From JAVHYG01 sp040390025 (GTDB taxonomy: Bacteria > Pseudomonadota > Gammaproteobacteria > Diplorickettsiales > Diplorickettsiaceae): a stretch of 64,000 bases of DNA. The notes under the pieces were generated by a model, which saw nothing but the letters and a program-made list of their open reading frames with translations, did no database searches and was not told where the DNA came from. Shown here piece by piece: positions 1 to 9,611 of the stretch. The stretch covers positions 1 to 64,000 of the forward strand of contig JAZJZD010000001.1 of the NCBI GenBank assembly GCA_040390025.1, read 5' to 3'. The translations under genes were made by a program, and so were the position numbers. Each line of letters opens with the position of its first letter. The first letter of the stretch is position 1.

Positions 1-60
1 GGCCTAGGACACCGCCCTTTCACGGCGGTAACAGGGGTTCGACTCCCCTTGGGGACGCCA
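1..60 (+). tRNA. tRNA-Glu (anticodon UUC), 5' end cut by window edge
   Basis: The 3' part of a tRNA. The anticodon stem-loop reads with CTTTCAC in the loop, giving anticodon TTC (Glu). It is followed by a standard T arm with GGTTCGACTCC and an acceptor strand ending GGGGACGCCA, with CCA encoded at 58-60. The D arm is partly present and the 5' acceptor strand lies before base 1. No terminator is obvious just after it. Confidence 0.95.
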
Positions 61-556
61 TAAAGCATTACCTATCGAAGTTTTATTCTTCCGATTTCGG
101 GAGCGGTTAAAGTACATACTACTTTAACTTTTTATCTGTAACTTTTAATTTTCTGATGCTATGTGCCCCCTTGGTAAAGCTGTATATACCAAGAGTTTCG
201 TGGCAAAAGCTTTTTGCTTAACTTGATTTGCTTTTAGTTAATATAGTACGTGTACGATGAGATTTTCCTTGGCCGTCTTAATTTTATTTATTATTTTTAA
301 TGGCTGAAAAATATTTTTTGAGAATAATTTATTATTTGTATGGGAGAGCTAATTTGATGTAAAAATTTATAGAGAATACACATTCTATATTCTATAGAAT
401 AGTTCGATAAATTTTTAAAGTTATTTATCTAAAATTAGATATAAAAATATCGTTTTGCACCTTCCATTCGATTAATTTTACAGCTATCCTTACTAGGAAA
501 GTTTTTTTATTTTCTAAAAACAACATCTCTAAATTTAATAGATTAAGGGAGTCAAT
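61..556. other. AT-rich intergenic region, no gene seen
   Basis: About 500 bases between tRNA-Glu and the carbonic anhydrase gene. No convincing coding frame is visible. A 7-bp inverted repeat CTTGGTA/TACCAAG lies at 170-176 and 187-193, but no T tract follows it. A small palindrome ATTCTATAGAAT lies near 390-401. The promoter of the carbonic anhydrase gene must be here, but no clear -35/-10 pair stands out. Confidence 0.4.
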
Positions 557-1180
557 ATGATAAAAACATTTAAAGAAATTCTCGAAGGTTATTGTAAGTT
601 TCGAAAAAAATATGCTGATGGCGATAACTCGATCATGGAGTATCTCTCTAAACATGGTCAAAGTCCGCAAATTATGTTGGTTTCTTGTTGTGATTCGCGC
701 GTCGATCCCGCTTTAATATTACAATGTGATCCGGGCGATTTATTTGTGGTGCGTAATGTGGCTAACATAGTGCCCCCTTATGAAAAAGATGAGGCACTTC
801 ATGGAACAAGTGCGGCATTAGAGTTTGGTATTCGTCGTATCGAAGTGAGTAACCTTATTCTATTAGGTCACAGTCAATGTGCTGGAATTGATGCTTTATT
901 AAATAGTCGAGATTTAGCGCAAAATGATTTTATAACAAAATGGGTTTCATCGATTAAAATTTCACTACCTGAAAAAAGTGTAAATGATTCTGATGAGAAA
1001 GATAAATATGCCAAGTTAGCATTAACCTGCTCTTATAAAAATTGTTTAACCTTTCCTTGGATTAAGGAAAGAGTAGATGAAAAAAAATTAATGATCCACC
1101 GTTGGTTTTTCGATATTAAAAAAGGCCAAATTTTTACATATTCTGACATTTATGGCGTTTACCAAGCATTAGACATTTAA
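557..1180 (+). CDS. beta-class carbonic anhydrase
   Basis: Interconverts CO2 and bicarbonate with a zinc cofactor, probably in the cytoplasm. The 207-residue protein carries the beta-class signature: Cys44-x-Asp46-x-Arg48 (in SCCDSRVDP) and His105-x-x-Cys108 (in GHSQCAG), which together supply the three zinc ligands and the Asp-Arg dyad. The length is normal for the family. The start is backed by an AAGGGA ribosome site 7 bases upstream. The 3' end overlaps the convergent rnfB gene by 12 bases. It stands alone with its own upstream region. In an intracellular bacterium it may supply bicarbonate to carboxylases, which is inference. Confidence 0.93.
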   Translation: MIKTFKEILEGYCKFRKKYADGDNSIMEYLSKHGQSPQIMLVSCCDSRVDPALILQCDPGDLFVVRNVANIVPPYEKDEALHGTSAALEFGIRRIEVSNLILLGHSQCAGIDALLNSRDLAQNDFITKWVSSIKISLPEKSVNDSDEKDKYAKLALTCSYKNCLTFPWIKERVDEKKLMIHRWFFDIKKGQIFTYSDIYGVYQALDI

Positions 1181-1768
1181 ATTTTTAGAAACGGATAGTT
1201 TTTTTGCTTTTGATCGAGCGATAGCCGCTTCAATATAGACTCTTTGGCTGTTTAACGCTTCATTTTTGTTGGCTTGTGTTGTTTGATTTTTAGTTTTTTC
1301 TAACCGTTCTTTTCTGGCATAGAAGCGTTGACGTGCTTTTTGTGGCCGATAGCCAGGCGCTTCTAATTTGAGAATATCAATACAGTCTACTGGACAAGGT
1401 GCAACACAAAGCCCACAACCAGTGCATTCTTGTGTTAATACGCTATGTAGTTGTTTGGCAGCGCCTAAAATGGCGTCGACAGGACAGGCTTGGATACATT
1501 TAGTGCAACCGATACACTCTGATTCGCGAATGTAAGCAGTCGTTGCTGGCTTTTCTTGTTTAACCATGTCCTCCAAAAAAGGTTCCGCCTCTTTTTTTAA
1601 TAAGCTTGCCAGTGCTTTGAGTGTTTTAATGCCACCTGGCGGGCACCGGTTAATTGCTTCTCCCTGCTCAGCTATTGCTTCGGCATACGGTAAACAGCCG
1701 GCATAACTGCATTGGCCACATTGTGTTTGTGGTAATAAAGCATCAATTTGCGCGGCGAGCTTTTTCAT
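1169..1768 (-). CDS. rnfB: RnfB-like Fe-S electron-transfer protein (orphan)
   Basis: Resembles the B subunit of the Rnf/Rsx electron-transport complex. Residues 15-45 form the 4Fe-4S domain with Cys17, Cys20, Cys25 and Cys42. Two ferredoxin clusters follow with CxxCxxCxxxCP at Cys85-Cys95 and Cys115-Cys125. The C-terminal 60 residues are basic and rich in Lys, Asn and Gln. Unlike classical RnfB, the hydrophobic N-terminal membrane anchor is missing, because the protein begins directly at the first cluster. No other rnf genes are nearby. It overlaps the metG 3' end by 4 bases, so it is co-transcribed with metG. Its partner is unknown; a soluble ferredoxin-like role is possible. Confidence 0.88.
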   Translation of the reverse strand: MKKLAAQIDALLPQTQCGQCSYAGCLPYAEAIAEQGEAINRCPPGGIKTLKALASLLKKEAEPFLEDMVKQEKPATTAYIRESECIGCTKCIQACPVDAILGAAKQLHSVLTQECTGCGLCVAPCPVDCIDILKLEAPGYRPQKARQRFYARKERLEKTKNQTTQANKNEALNSQRVYIEAAIARSKAKKLSVSKNLNV

Positions 1769-3438
1769 TCGGCGCTATTGGCTGTATCGGGTTCCATCAT
1801 TGTTTTCATCGCCTGGATATTTTCATCTTGAATGCGTTGCAATAAAGGTGCGAAAGAAAGAATAGTATGATCGCAGAGTAAATTCTGTCGATTTTCCCAG
1901 GTCATTGGGTCTATATTAAGAAATTTTTCTACTTTTTCTGCGGTAACGGGTAGAATGGGTTTTAAATAGGTCATTAAAATTCGAAAAAGATTTATTCCAG
2001 CGCTAACCACCGTGTGCGCATGCTCCATTTGATCAGGATTTTTTACGAGTAGCCAAGGTTTTTCAGTGTCAATCATTTTATTAGCGGCATCGGCTAAATC
2101 CATGATTATACGAATCGCATGGCTAAATTCGCGGTTTTCATAGAGCTCAGCAATTTCATTACCTTTGTCAATAAATTCTTTGATTAATTCGGGTGCATGA
2201 CAGTTCTGAGACAATTTATTTTCAAATTTTTTATTAATAAAGCTTGCGCAACGACTCGCAATATTTACTAATTTACCAACCAAATCGGAATTGATCCTCT
2301 GACTGAAATCATCAAAATTAAGATCGATGTCTTCTGCTTTTTTGTTGAGTTTGGCAGCAAAATAATAACGTAGATATTCAGGATCTAAATAGTCAAGATA
2401 ATGACGCGCAGTAATGAAAGTACCACGGGATTTTGACATTTTTTGTCCGTTAATCGTTAAATAACCATGCACAAAAATTCCAGTAGGCGTGCGAAAATCA
2501 GCGGACTTGAGTATGGCAGGCCAAAAAATAGCATGAAAATTAATAATGTCTTTTCCTACGAAGTGATAAAGCGCTGCTTTTTCTCCGGTTATCCAATAAT
2601 CATCAAAACAAAGATCGGGGCGGCGTTCACAAAGGTTTTTGAATATAGCCATGTACCCGATCGGCGCATCTATCCACACATAAAAATACTTGTCATCGGT
2701 GCCAGGAATTTTAAAGCCGAAATAAGGGCTATCGCGTGAAATATCCAGATCATGTAAACCTTCTTTAAACCACTCCAAAAGTTTATTACTAACTTCTTCG
2801 GCAAGATGGTTATTACTGGTGATCCATTCCCGTAGAAAATCGGTGTAATGCGATAATTGGAAGAAATAATGTTCCGAATCTTTAGCGATCGGTGTTGCGC
2901 CTGAAATCGTAGATTTTGGGTCGATAAGATCTAAGGGTGCATAGGTTGATCCGCAGGCTTCGCAGTTATCACCATATTGATCCGGTGTTTTACAACAAGG
3001 ACAGCTTCCCTTTACATAACGGTCAGGAAGAAACATCTTGGCTTCGGGATCATAGGCTTGGGCAATTACTTGTGTGCGAATATCACCTTTTGCTTGCATG
3101 CGCGAGTAGATAAGTTCTACGAGCGTTTTGTTTTCAGGAGAATGGGTAGTGTAATAATTATCAAAGTTGATATAAAACCTATTAAGATCGGAACTATGCT
3201 CTTCAGCGATCTGGCTCACTAATTCTTCCGGTTCGATCCCGCGTTGTTTAGCCGCTAACATCACTGGTGTACCATGGGCATCTTCACCTGATATAAAAAT
3301 GCAATTATTTCCACGCATTTTTTGAAAGCGTACCCAAATATCGGCCTGAATATGCTCTAATAAATGGCCCAAATGAATCGAGCCATTGGCATAAGGTAAA
3401 GCAGTGGTGACAAGTAGTTTTCGTTGGGTTTGCTGCAT
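1765..3438 (-). CDS. metG: methionyl-tRNA synthetase
   Basis: Charges tRNA-Met with methionine in the cytoplasm. The class I signature HLGH is at residues 22-25 and a KMSKS loop lies near residue 330. A zinc knuckle CPCC...CEAC, typical of the MetG1 type, is near residues 125-145. The start is placed at the ATG at 3438, because the well-conserved [11 protein letters not shown] stretch then begins at residue 9, as in E. coli. An in-frame TTG at 3498 would add 20 unconserved residues. At 557 residues it ends right after the anticodon-binding domain and lacks the C-terminal dimerisation/tRNA-binding domain of the E. coli enzyme (677 residues). It is divergent from apbC, as in many gammaproteobacteria. 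Confidence 0.96.
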   Translation of the reverse strand: MQQTQRKLLVTTALPYANGSIHLGHLLEHIQADIWVRFQKMRGNNCIFISGEDAHGTPVMLAAKQRGIEPEELVSQIAEEHSSDLNRFYINFDNYYTTHSPENKTLVELIYSRMQAKGDIRTQVIAQAYDPEAKMFLPDRYVKGSCPCCKTPDQYGDNCEACGSTYAPLDLIDPKSTISGATPIAKDSEHYFFQLSHYTDFLREWITSNNHLAEEVSNKLLEWFKEGLHDLDISRDSPYFGFKIPGTDDKYFYVWIDAPIGYMAIFKNLCERRPDLCFDDYWITGEKAALYHFVGKDIINFHAIFWPAILKSADFRTPTGIFVHGYLTINGQKMSKSRGTFITARHYLDYLDPEYLRYYFAAKLNKKAEDIDLNFDDFSQRINSDLVGKLVNIASRCASFINKKFENKLSQNCHAPELIKEFIDKGNEIAELYENREFSHAIRIIMDLADAANKMIDTEKPWLLVKNPDQMEHAHTVVSAGINLFRILMTYLKPILPVTAEKVEKFLNIDPMTWENRQNLLCDHTILSFAPLLQRIQDENIQAMKTMMEPDTANSAE

Positions 3439-3518
3439 AATTGGCTTTTGCGTATTATTGATTGCCAAAGTGTGCCTTTTTGTTAGGATGATCGTCAAGT
3501 CATAATGCTAGGGTTTAG

Positions 3519-4340
3519 ATGTTAAAAGTTACTGATAGAGTCAAACATATTGTCGCTATTGCTTCGGGTAAAGGCGGTGTGGGTAAATCGACAACGGCGG
3601 TTAACCTTGCTCTGGCGCTGGCGGCTAAGAAAGGAGTACGTGTTGGTCTTCTCGATGCGGATATTTATGGTCCAAATCAGCCACAGATGTTAGGGGTGAG
3701 TGAGAAACCAACCAGTAAGGATGGGAAAACGTTAGAACCAGTGCATGCCCATGGTATTCAATCGATGTCGATTGGTTATTTGATCGATATCAATACGCCT
3801 ATGGTATGGCGTGGCCCGATGGCAACAGGCGCTTTACAACAGTTGTTAAATGATACCCATTGGGATAACTTGGATTATCTAATCGTGGATCTTCCTCCAG
3901 GAACTGGGGATATTCAATTGACTCTGACGCAAAAAATTCCTTTGGCAGGCGCCGTTATTGTTACCACACCACAAGATATTGCTTTGCTCGATGTGCGTAA
4001 GGCAGTGGCTATGTTTAATAAGGTAAAGGTTCCGCTGTTAGGGGTAGTAGAAAACATGTGCGCGCATGTGTGCAATCAATGTGGGCATGAAGAGCCTATT
4101 TTTGGTGAAGGTGGCGGAGAGCGGATTGCTACAGAATGCGGGGTTAATTTGCTTGGTGCTTTACCTTTAGATAGCCGGATTCGACAGCAAGCCGATTCCG
4201 GGAAACCTATTTTTTTGACAGATGAGGAAGGTCCTATTGCTAAAATTTATCGAAGTATTGCGGATAAAATAGCGGAGCAGTTAGCTCAACAACCCAAAAG
4301 TTCATTTAGATTCCCAAAAATTGTTATTGAAAAAAAATAG
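3519..4340 (+). CDS. apbC: Mrp/ApbC family Fe-S cluster carrier ATPase
   Basis: P-loop ATPase that carries Fe-S clusters to target proteins. A deviant Walker [10 protein letters not shown] lies at residues 17-25. The cluster-binding cysteines Cys185 and Cys188 sit in the typical stretch before [10 protein letters not shown]. The 273-residue protein begins at the ATPase domain, so the N-terminal DUF59/MIP18-like domain of E. coli Mrp is absent. It is divergent from metG across a short gap that must contain both promoters, and it is followed 13 bases later by dcd, so the two are probably co-transcribed. Confidence 0.95.
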   Translation: MLKVTDRVKHIVAIASGKGGVGKSTTAVNLALALAAKKGVRVGLLDADIYGPNQPQMLGVSEKPTSKDGKTLEPVHAHGIQSMSIGYLIDINTPMVWRGPMATGALQQLLNDTHWDNLDYLIVDLPPGTGDIQLTLTQKIPLAGAVIVTTPQDIALLDVRKAVAMFNKVKVPLLGVVENMCAHVCNQCGHEEPIFGEGGGERIATECGVNLLGALPLDSRIRQQADSGKPIFLTDEEGPIAKIYRSIADKIAEQLAQQPKSSFRFPKIVIEKK

Positions 4341-4353
4341 TTGGAAAAATTTT

Positions 4354-4920
4354 ATGTCGATCAAATCTGATGAATGGATTTGCCGTATGGCAAAAGATTT
4401 TAAAATGATTGAACCATTTGAAGCACAGCAGGTTCGTCATAATGATTCAGGTCGAATCATTTCCTATGGCGTATCGAGCTATGGTTATGATGTGCGTTGC
4501 GCTGATGAATTTCGTGTCTTTACCAATATCAATTCAGCAATTGTTGATCCAAAGTGTTTTTCTCAACAAAGCTTTGTTGAGGTTAAAGGCGATGTTTGCA
4601 TTATTCCGCCGAATTCTTTTGCGTTGGCGCATACCGTCGAATATTTTCGTATCCCTCGAAATATTTTGACGATTTGCCTAGGAAAATCAACTTATGCGCG
4701 CTGCGGTATTATTGTAAATGTCACGCCGTTAGAGCCCGAATGGGAAGGCCAAGTGACGCTGGAATTTTCAAATACCACGCCTTTACCCGCCAAAATTTAT
4801 GCGAGTGAAGGTGTGGCACAAATGTTGTTTCTCGAGTCGGATGAAGTTTGTAAGGTTTCTTACCGTGATCGACAGGGAAAATACCAAGGCCAGAAAGGCG
4901 TGACGCTTCCAGTTACTTAG
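4354..4920 (+). CDS. dcd: dCTP deaminase
   Basis: Deaminates dCTP to dUTP for thymidylate synthesis. The protein contains the conserved block [19 protein letters not shown] followed by [13 protein letters not shown], which holds the catalytic Glu and nucleotide-binding residues of the trimeric dCTP deaminase/dUTPase fold. The start at 4354 gives 188 residues, the normal size, with a GGAA ribosome site upstream. An in-frame ATG at 4321 would overlap apbC by 20 bases and add 11 unconserved residues. Second gene of the apbC-dcd pair. Confidence 0.95.
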   Translation: MSIKSDEWICRMAKDFKMIEPFEAQQVRHNDSGRIISYGVSSYGYDVRCADEFRVFTNINSAIVDPKCFSQQSFVEVKGDVCIIPPNSFALAHTVEYFRIPRNILTICLGKSTYARCGIIVNVTPLEPEWEGQVTLEFSNTTPLPAKIYASEGVAQMLFLESDEVCKVSYRDRQGKYQGQKGVTLPVT

Positions 4921-5055
4921 ATAGCTTATATAAATCAAGCCTTGTCTCCTGCCCCGGTATCCAGAGCTTGCAATGTAAATTGGCACTCTTTTAACTATTT
5001 TTCTCTGTAGGTAGCCAGTTCATTTTTTGCTTTTCGGTTAAATACATTTTTCTAG

Positions 5056-6522
5056 TCATATTCTCAGCAAAGCTGGTTTTGATGTTTCGTTTTGAACATT
5101 ATCAGGAGCATTTAAACTAAAACAAGCTACCGCTGGATTTTTATAACAAAAAATACCACTTTTTAAAATTAAATCAGAAGGTTCTTTTACTAAACTGATC
5201 TCATAGCAATTATAAATATTGGCTATAAAAAGTTTTATAGCCATACTAGCATGCTGCTCACCTGGGCATCTGCGTTTGCCTAAACCAAAAGGATAATAAC
5301 TTCCATGAACCGGCTTAACCTCCTCAGTAAATCGTTCAGGTATAAAGTGATCTGGATTTTTCCATACATCATAAAGCCGGTGTGTTAAATAGGGTGCTAG
5401 AAATATCATATTCCCTTTTTTAACATCCAAACCATTTAGATTAAAAGATTTAGCGACTTCGCGAGGGAATATTATAGGGGGATACAACCTAAGGACTTCC
5501 TTAATTACGCTATCTAAATAAACAAGTTTTTTTAGACTTTCAAAATTTATTTTTTTTCCCTGTAACTCTTTACGGATCTCCGTGCGTACTTTTTTTTCTA
5601 CCTGAGGATATTGCGAAAGAGTATAAATCAAAGATTCTAAGACAAAAGAATTTGTTCCAACACCTGCAAAAAATAATAAATTAAAATCTGCCAAAATATT
5701 TTTGGCCTCCATTAAGTCACAGTTTTTATTTACCTTTTTATTTAGCTTCGCAATATCTCCAATTAAACCTTCTTTATCTATCGTTATAGTTCTTATTAAT
5801 TCTTGATATAGAACAGTTGCATTATGGAAATAGCTTTCTTTTTTCTGTAAACCGAAAAGGGTATAAGGGTCATCAAAAACGGAGTCTATTTTCTCTTGAT
5901 AATCCATAAATCTAACTAGATTTTTTGTGTCAGAAATTGGAATTCCCATTAATAAATTTACATTTAATGTGAGAGAAAATCTAGTAAATAAATCTTTTAA
6001 ATTAATTTCATTACCTGTATTGGTATGAATATAACCCATATACTCTTTCACAATTAACTGAACTTTTTTGCTAAGTTGGTAAGCGTTTAAGTGACGTGTA
6101 TAAATATCTCTTTTCTCTTTCCATTTTTTTCCTTCTTCGGTCAGAATAGAAGAGTTATTGTCGTTTGAAACATTAATAGTCTCTAACTCATCTTTAAAAA
6201 TATTTCTGTATTTTATTTTAATCGTATAAATATCTTGGGGTTTAGTAATAAGTAATACACATTTATTGCCTACCCAAAAAGAACACATTCTGCTCGGATG
6301 ATTCTCTAATAGCCGTTGTGCAGCAAGCAGGGTTTCAAACAAACCTTCTTTCTCCAGTGAGGTTAATCTACCTGAAAATAAATTTCCCGCTAGATGAGGA
6401 ATTTCAGGATAAGGTTTCCTTAATAAGCCTGAAAAAAAACTACTTGCATATTGAACCCAATTTACAGATTGCGTATCGCTACATATAGCAGCCTGCCCAG
6501 CTTCACTTTTCTCAATATCCAT
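5056..6522 (-). CDS. cytochrome P450
   Basis: Heme-thiolate monooxygenase of 488 residues. The K-helix ExxR motif is at Glu342-Arg345, PERF at 395-398, and the heme loop FGLGKRRCPGE starts at Phe412 with Cys419 as the heme ligand. The I-helix is odd: AGVGTNS at 286-292 has Gly where the acidic residue of the usual AGxD/ETT should be. No membrane anchor or signal peptide is evident, though residues 24-34 are mildly hydrophobic. The gene stands alone between dcd and rsmA, with AT-rich flanks and no reductase or ferredoxin gene beside it. The substrate is unknown. Horizontal acquisition is plausible, since P450s are sparse in obligate intracellular gammaproteobacteria. Confidence 0.95.
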   Translation of the reverse strand: MDIEKSEAGQAAICSDTQSVNWVQYASSFFSGLLRKPYPEIPHLAGNLFSGRLTSLEKEGLFETLLAAQRLLENHPSRMCSFWVGNKCVLLITKPQDIYTIKIKYRNIFKDELETINVSNDNNSSILTEEGKKWKEKRDIYTRHLNAYQLSKKVQLIVKEYMGYIHTNTGNEINLKDLFTRFSLTLNVNLLMGIPISDTKNLVRFMDYQEKIDSVFDDPYTLFGLQKKESYFHNATVLYQELIRTITIDKEGLIGDIAKLNKKVNKNCDLMEAKNILADFNLLFFAGVGTNSFVLESLIYTLSQYPQVEKKVRTEIRKELQGKKINFESLKKLVYLDSVIKEVLRLYPPIIFPREVAKSFNLNGLDVKKGNMIFLAPYLTHRLYDVWKNPDHFIPERFTEEVKPVHGSYYPFGLGKRRCPGEQHASMAIKLFIANIYNCYEISLVKEPSDLILKSGIFCYKNPAVACFSLNAPDNVQNETSKPALLRI

Positions 6523-6686
6523 ATTTAATATCCATTTATCCTTAATTTTTATAATTATATATACGTACTTTACATTAAAAGGCTGTTTAAAAAAATTACC
6601 CCTAAATATAAAAATATTATCAAATTAGTACTAAAAAAATGTAGAATTAAGGATAAATAGATAGTATTCGATTATTGTTTAAATTT

Positions 6687-7481
6687 TTAAGCTTGTTTTA
6701 ATTTAGCTAAAAAATTACTTATCTTGACATAATCTGCGATAGAAAGTTGTTCTGGTCGGTTTTTAGGATCAATACCTAATAATTCAAATTGTTTAGCATT
6801 GATTAACTTTCCTAAATTATTCCGTAACATTTTTCGGCGATGGCTGAAGGCTGTACGCACTATTTCAGCTAGTAATACTGGATCGTCTGCTTGCCAAGGT
6901 TGTATTTGATAAGGGATAAGCCGAATAACCGCAGAATCTACTTTGGGGGGTGGTTGAAATGCGCCGGGTTTGACAATAAATAATTTTTTAGCTTCACAAT
7001 AATACTGAATCATGACGCTTAAACGTCCGTAATCTTCATCTCCTGGTTGCGCTACCATGCGGTTGACGACTTCTTTCTGTAACATAAAATGCATGTCTTG
7101 GATAAAACTGATTTGGCCTAATAAATGAAATAATAAAGGTGTAGAAATATTATACGGTAGATTTCCAACAACCCTCCAAGGTGTATTAGTTGTACCTAAA
7201 GATTGCAAATCAAACTTTAAGGCATCGGCTTGGTAAATAGTTAATTCTCCTAAGTGCGCGCATTGCTTTTCGAGTAAGGGAATGAGATCTTTATCAAGTT
7301 CGACTACCGTTAAACTTGTTAGATGGGGTAATAGCCGCTGCGTTAAAGCACCTAATCCCGGGCCAATTTCGAGCATGTTATCTGTTTTTTTAGGGTTGAT
7401 GGCGGATACTATTTTATCTACCATAAAACCTTCATGTAAAAAATGCTGGCCGAATCGTTTACGTGTTTGAAAAGGGATCAT
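6687..7481 (-). CDS. rsmA: 16S rRNA dimethyladenosine transferase (KsgA)
   Basis: Dimethylates two adjacent adenosines near the 3' end of 16S rRNA during 30S maturation. The 264-residue protein begins with the family stretch RKRFGQHFL and has the SAM-binding motif LEIGPGLGALT at 37-47. The catalytic NLPY is at 107-110, and FSHRRKMLRNNLG in the C-terminal domain matches the family. The length is normal. It is the last gene of the leftward operon that starts with leucine dehydrogenase, 7 bases after the E2 gene. Confidence 0.97.
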   Translation of the reverse strand: MIPFQTRKRFGQHFLHEGFMVDKIVSAINPKKTDNMLEIGPGLGALTQRLLPHLTSLTVVELDKDLIPLLEKQCAHLGELTIYQADALKFDLQSLGTTNTPWRVVGNLPYNISTPLLFHLLGQISFIQDMHFMLQKEVVNRMVAQPGDEDYGRLSVMIQYYCEAKKLFIVKPGAFQPPPKVDSAVIRLIPYQIQPWQADDPVLLAEIVRTAFSHRRKMLRNNLGKLINAKQFELLGIDPKNRPEQLSIADYVKISNFLAKLKQA

Positions 7482-7488
7482 CTTTATT

Positions 7489-8634
7489 TTAAGCAGTTTT
7501 TAAATTTCTGATTAATGCTGATAAAAATCTGGCTGCTTCTCCACCAGTGATTGCACGATGATCTACAGTTAATGATAATGGAAGTAGCTTATGTATAGTC
7601 GGTTTCCCTTGATCAGCGACAACGGCTTCTATAATACGACCTACCGCTAAAATAGCAACCATAGGTGGGGTGATAAGTGGTGTTGCATAACGCCCCGCAA
7701 AAACACCGACATTGGATAGCACAAACGTTGCATCGGTTAGATTTTCCGGCGGAATATTGCGATTTTTTACTTCTATTTTAAATCGATCAATTGTTTTCCG
7801 TAAATCAACAGTATTACATTGTGCAATGTTTTTTAATACGGGCACAAATAAACCCTCGGCTGCATCTATAGCAATCCCTAAATTAATGTGCTGATGTTGG
7901 CGTAGAGATAAATTTTCATCATCAAGCCAGGCATTAAGGCGTGGTTCGCGTTGGCACGCTGCCATAATAGCTTGTATTACGCGTAAGGTAACATCTGTTT
8001 TTTCTGGCCAGCTGTGGATATCTGCATCATCGACTAAGGTTACAGGAACAACGCGTTGATGCGATTTACTCATTGCAATAGCCATTGCACGTCGTGCACC
8101 ACGTAGTGGCTCGTAACCTTCTGTGAGTTTTGTAAAGGATGGTATAAACGTTGTTGCCTCTGTTTGAGGTTTTACTGCGTTTTCTAAATCGGAGACAATA
8201 ATTTGTCCTCCTGGACCTGAGCCTACGCATTGTGTTAGATCGACTCGCATTTTTTTTGCCAAAGCACGAATAGAAGGCGTTGCTTTGATGGCGTTATGAT
8301 TTGTTTCATAGCTTGGTTTAATACCCGTGGCGGATTCTTCAATAATCGTATCTGTTGTTTGTAAATCACCAACGACAGTTGCTTTGTCGGCTGGTTTCTC
8401 TGCTCCTTCAATATCAACCAGTGCTTCACCTGTCTTAATAATATCACCGGGTTTTCCGTATAATTGAATAATCTTTCCGCTAAAAGGTGCTGGGATATCG
8501 ACAACCGCTTTGGCTGTTTCCATTTCTACCATCGGTTCGTCGACTTTTATGAGGTCGCCTACGCTAATATACCAACGGCGGATTTCTGCGTCAGGTAAAC
8601 CTTCACCTAGATCGGGTAAACAAAACTGTGTCAT
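7489..8634 (-). CDS. pdhC: 2-oxoacid dehydrogenase E2 (dihydrolipoamide acyltransferase)
   Basis: Core acyltransferase of a pyruvate or branched-chain 2-oxoacid dehydrogenase complex. Residues 1-80 form one lipoyl domain with lipoyl-Lys42 in METAKAVVD. A linker leads to a peripheral-subunit-binding domain near residues 117-152 (TPSIRALAKKM, GSGPGGQI). The catalytic domain follows, ending with the TVDHRAITGG motif that carries the active-site His. The protein is 381 residues, so it has a single lipoyl domain, unlike the three of E. coli AceF. It overlaps the E1 beta gene by 4 bases. The leucine dehydrogenase at the head of the operon favours branched-chain acyl substrates, but sequence alone does not decide this. 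Confidence 0.92.
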   Translation of the reverse strand: MTQFCLPDLGEGLPDAEIRRWYISVGDLIKVDEPMVEMETAKAVVDIPAPFSGKIIQLYGKPGDIIKTGEALVDIEGAEKPADKATVVGDLQTTDTIIEESATGIKPSYETNHNAIKATPSIRALAKKMRVDLTQCVGSGPGGQIIVSDLENAVKPQTEATTFIPSFTKLTEGYEPLRGARRAMAIAMSKSHQRVVPVTLVDDADIHSWPEKTDVTLRVIQAIMAACQREPRLNAWLDDENLSLRQHQHINLGIAIDAAEGLFVPVLKNIAQCNTVDLRKTIDRFKIEVKNRNIPPENLTDATFVLSNVGVFAGRYATPLITPPMVAILAVGRIIEAVVADQGKPTIHKLLPLSLTVDHRAITGGEAARFLSALIRNLKTA

Positions 8635-9611
8635 ATGAACTCCAATGTTTGATCAATCACATTGATAATTTTTGTCAGACTTGGCAAATATTGTTTTTCT
8701 AGTTGCGCATAAGGCACAGTTACATCGTAACCGGTAACGCGTTGTATGGGCGCTTTTAACGATAGAAAAGCCTTTTCACTTAGTTGTGCAGCGATTTCTG
8801 CGCCGACACCACAAAATCGTGCTGCCTCATGAATAATAATGCAGCGCCCTGTTTTTTCTACGGAGTTGAGAAGAAGTGCACTGTCTAATGGCTTCAATGT
8901 AGCTACATCAATAACGTCTGCACTCAATCCTTTTTTAAGCAAGCTATCGGCTGCCATTAAAGTTTCATGTAGCATAGCGCCCCAGCTTATTAAGGTAATA
9001 TCCTTTCCTTCGCGTAGAAGAAAAGACTGATCTAACGCTAAGGCTTCACCTGAATCTTTCACAGTTTGCCTATGTAAACGATATAATCGTGTAGGTTCTA
9101 AAAAAATAACCGGATCGGGATTACGAATTGCAGCCAGTAATAAACCATAGGCACGTGCTGGCGAAGAAGGAACAACAACACGTAAACCGGGAATATGTGC
9201 AAACAAAGTTTCTGTACTTTCGGAATGGTGTTCGGGTGCGTGAATTCCTGCACCATAAGGCATACGAAATACTAAGGGACAATGTAAACGTCCACGTGTA
9301 CGATTGCGTATGCGTGCGGCATGATTAATAATTTGATCGAGTGCGGGGTAACTAAAACCCATAAACTGAAATTCAGCAACAGGCTTTAATCCTTGTGTAG
9401 CCATTCCAATTGACAGTCCTGCTATCATCGATTCTGCAAGCGGCGTGTCTAAAACACGTTCTGCGCCGAATTTCTCAAATAATCCCTGCGTTGCGCGAAA
9501 GACACCTCCGTTAACTCCAATATCTTCACCTAATAAAATGACGTTTTTATCAGCAGTCATTTCGTAGCGTAATGCTTGATTAATCGCTTCAATTAGCGTT
9601 ATTTCTGTCAT
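8631..9611 (-). CDS. pdhB: 2-oxoacid dehydrogenase E1 component, beta subunit
   Basis: Pairs with the E1 alpha subunit to decarboxylate a 2-oxoacid with thiamine diphosphate and pass the acyl group to E2. The 326-residue protein shows the standard E1 beta stretches LGEDIGVNGGVFRAT, DTPLAES and PYGAGIHAPEHHSES, then the C-terminal transketolase domain with DVATLKPLD. The length is normal for alpha2-beta2 type E1. It overlaps both neighbours by 4 bases, so it is translationally coupled between E1 alpha and E2. Confidence 0.95.
   Translation of the reverse strand: MTEITLIEAINQALRYEMTADKNVILLGEDIGVNGGVFRATQGLFEKFGAERVLDTPLAESMIAGLSIGMATQGLKPVAEFQFMGFSYPALDQIINHAARIRNRTRGRLHCPLVFRMPYGAGIHAPEHHSESTETLFAHIPGLRVVVPSSPARAYGLLLAAIRNPDPVIFLEPTRLYRLHRQTVKDSGEALALDQSFLLREGKDITLISWGAMLHETLMAADSLLKKGLSADVIDVATLKPLDSALLLNSVEKTGRCIIIHEAARFCGVGAEIAAQLSEKAFLSLKAPIQRVTGYDVTVPYAQLEKQYLPSLTKIINVIDQTLEFI

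Noticed and set aside
7282..9030. Plus-strand frames opposite rsmA and the dehydrogenase genes
   Set aside because: They are mirror frames of strongly conserved genes, without ribosome sites or domain content.
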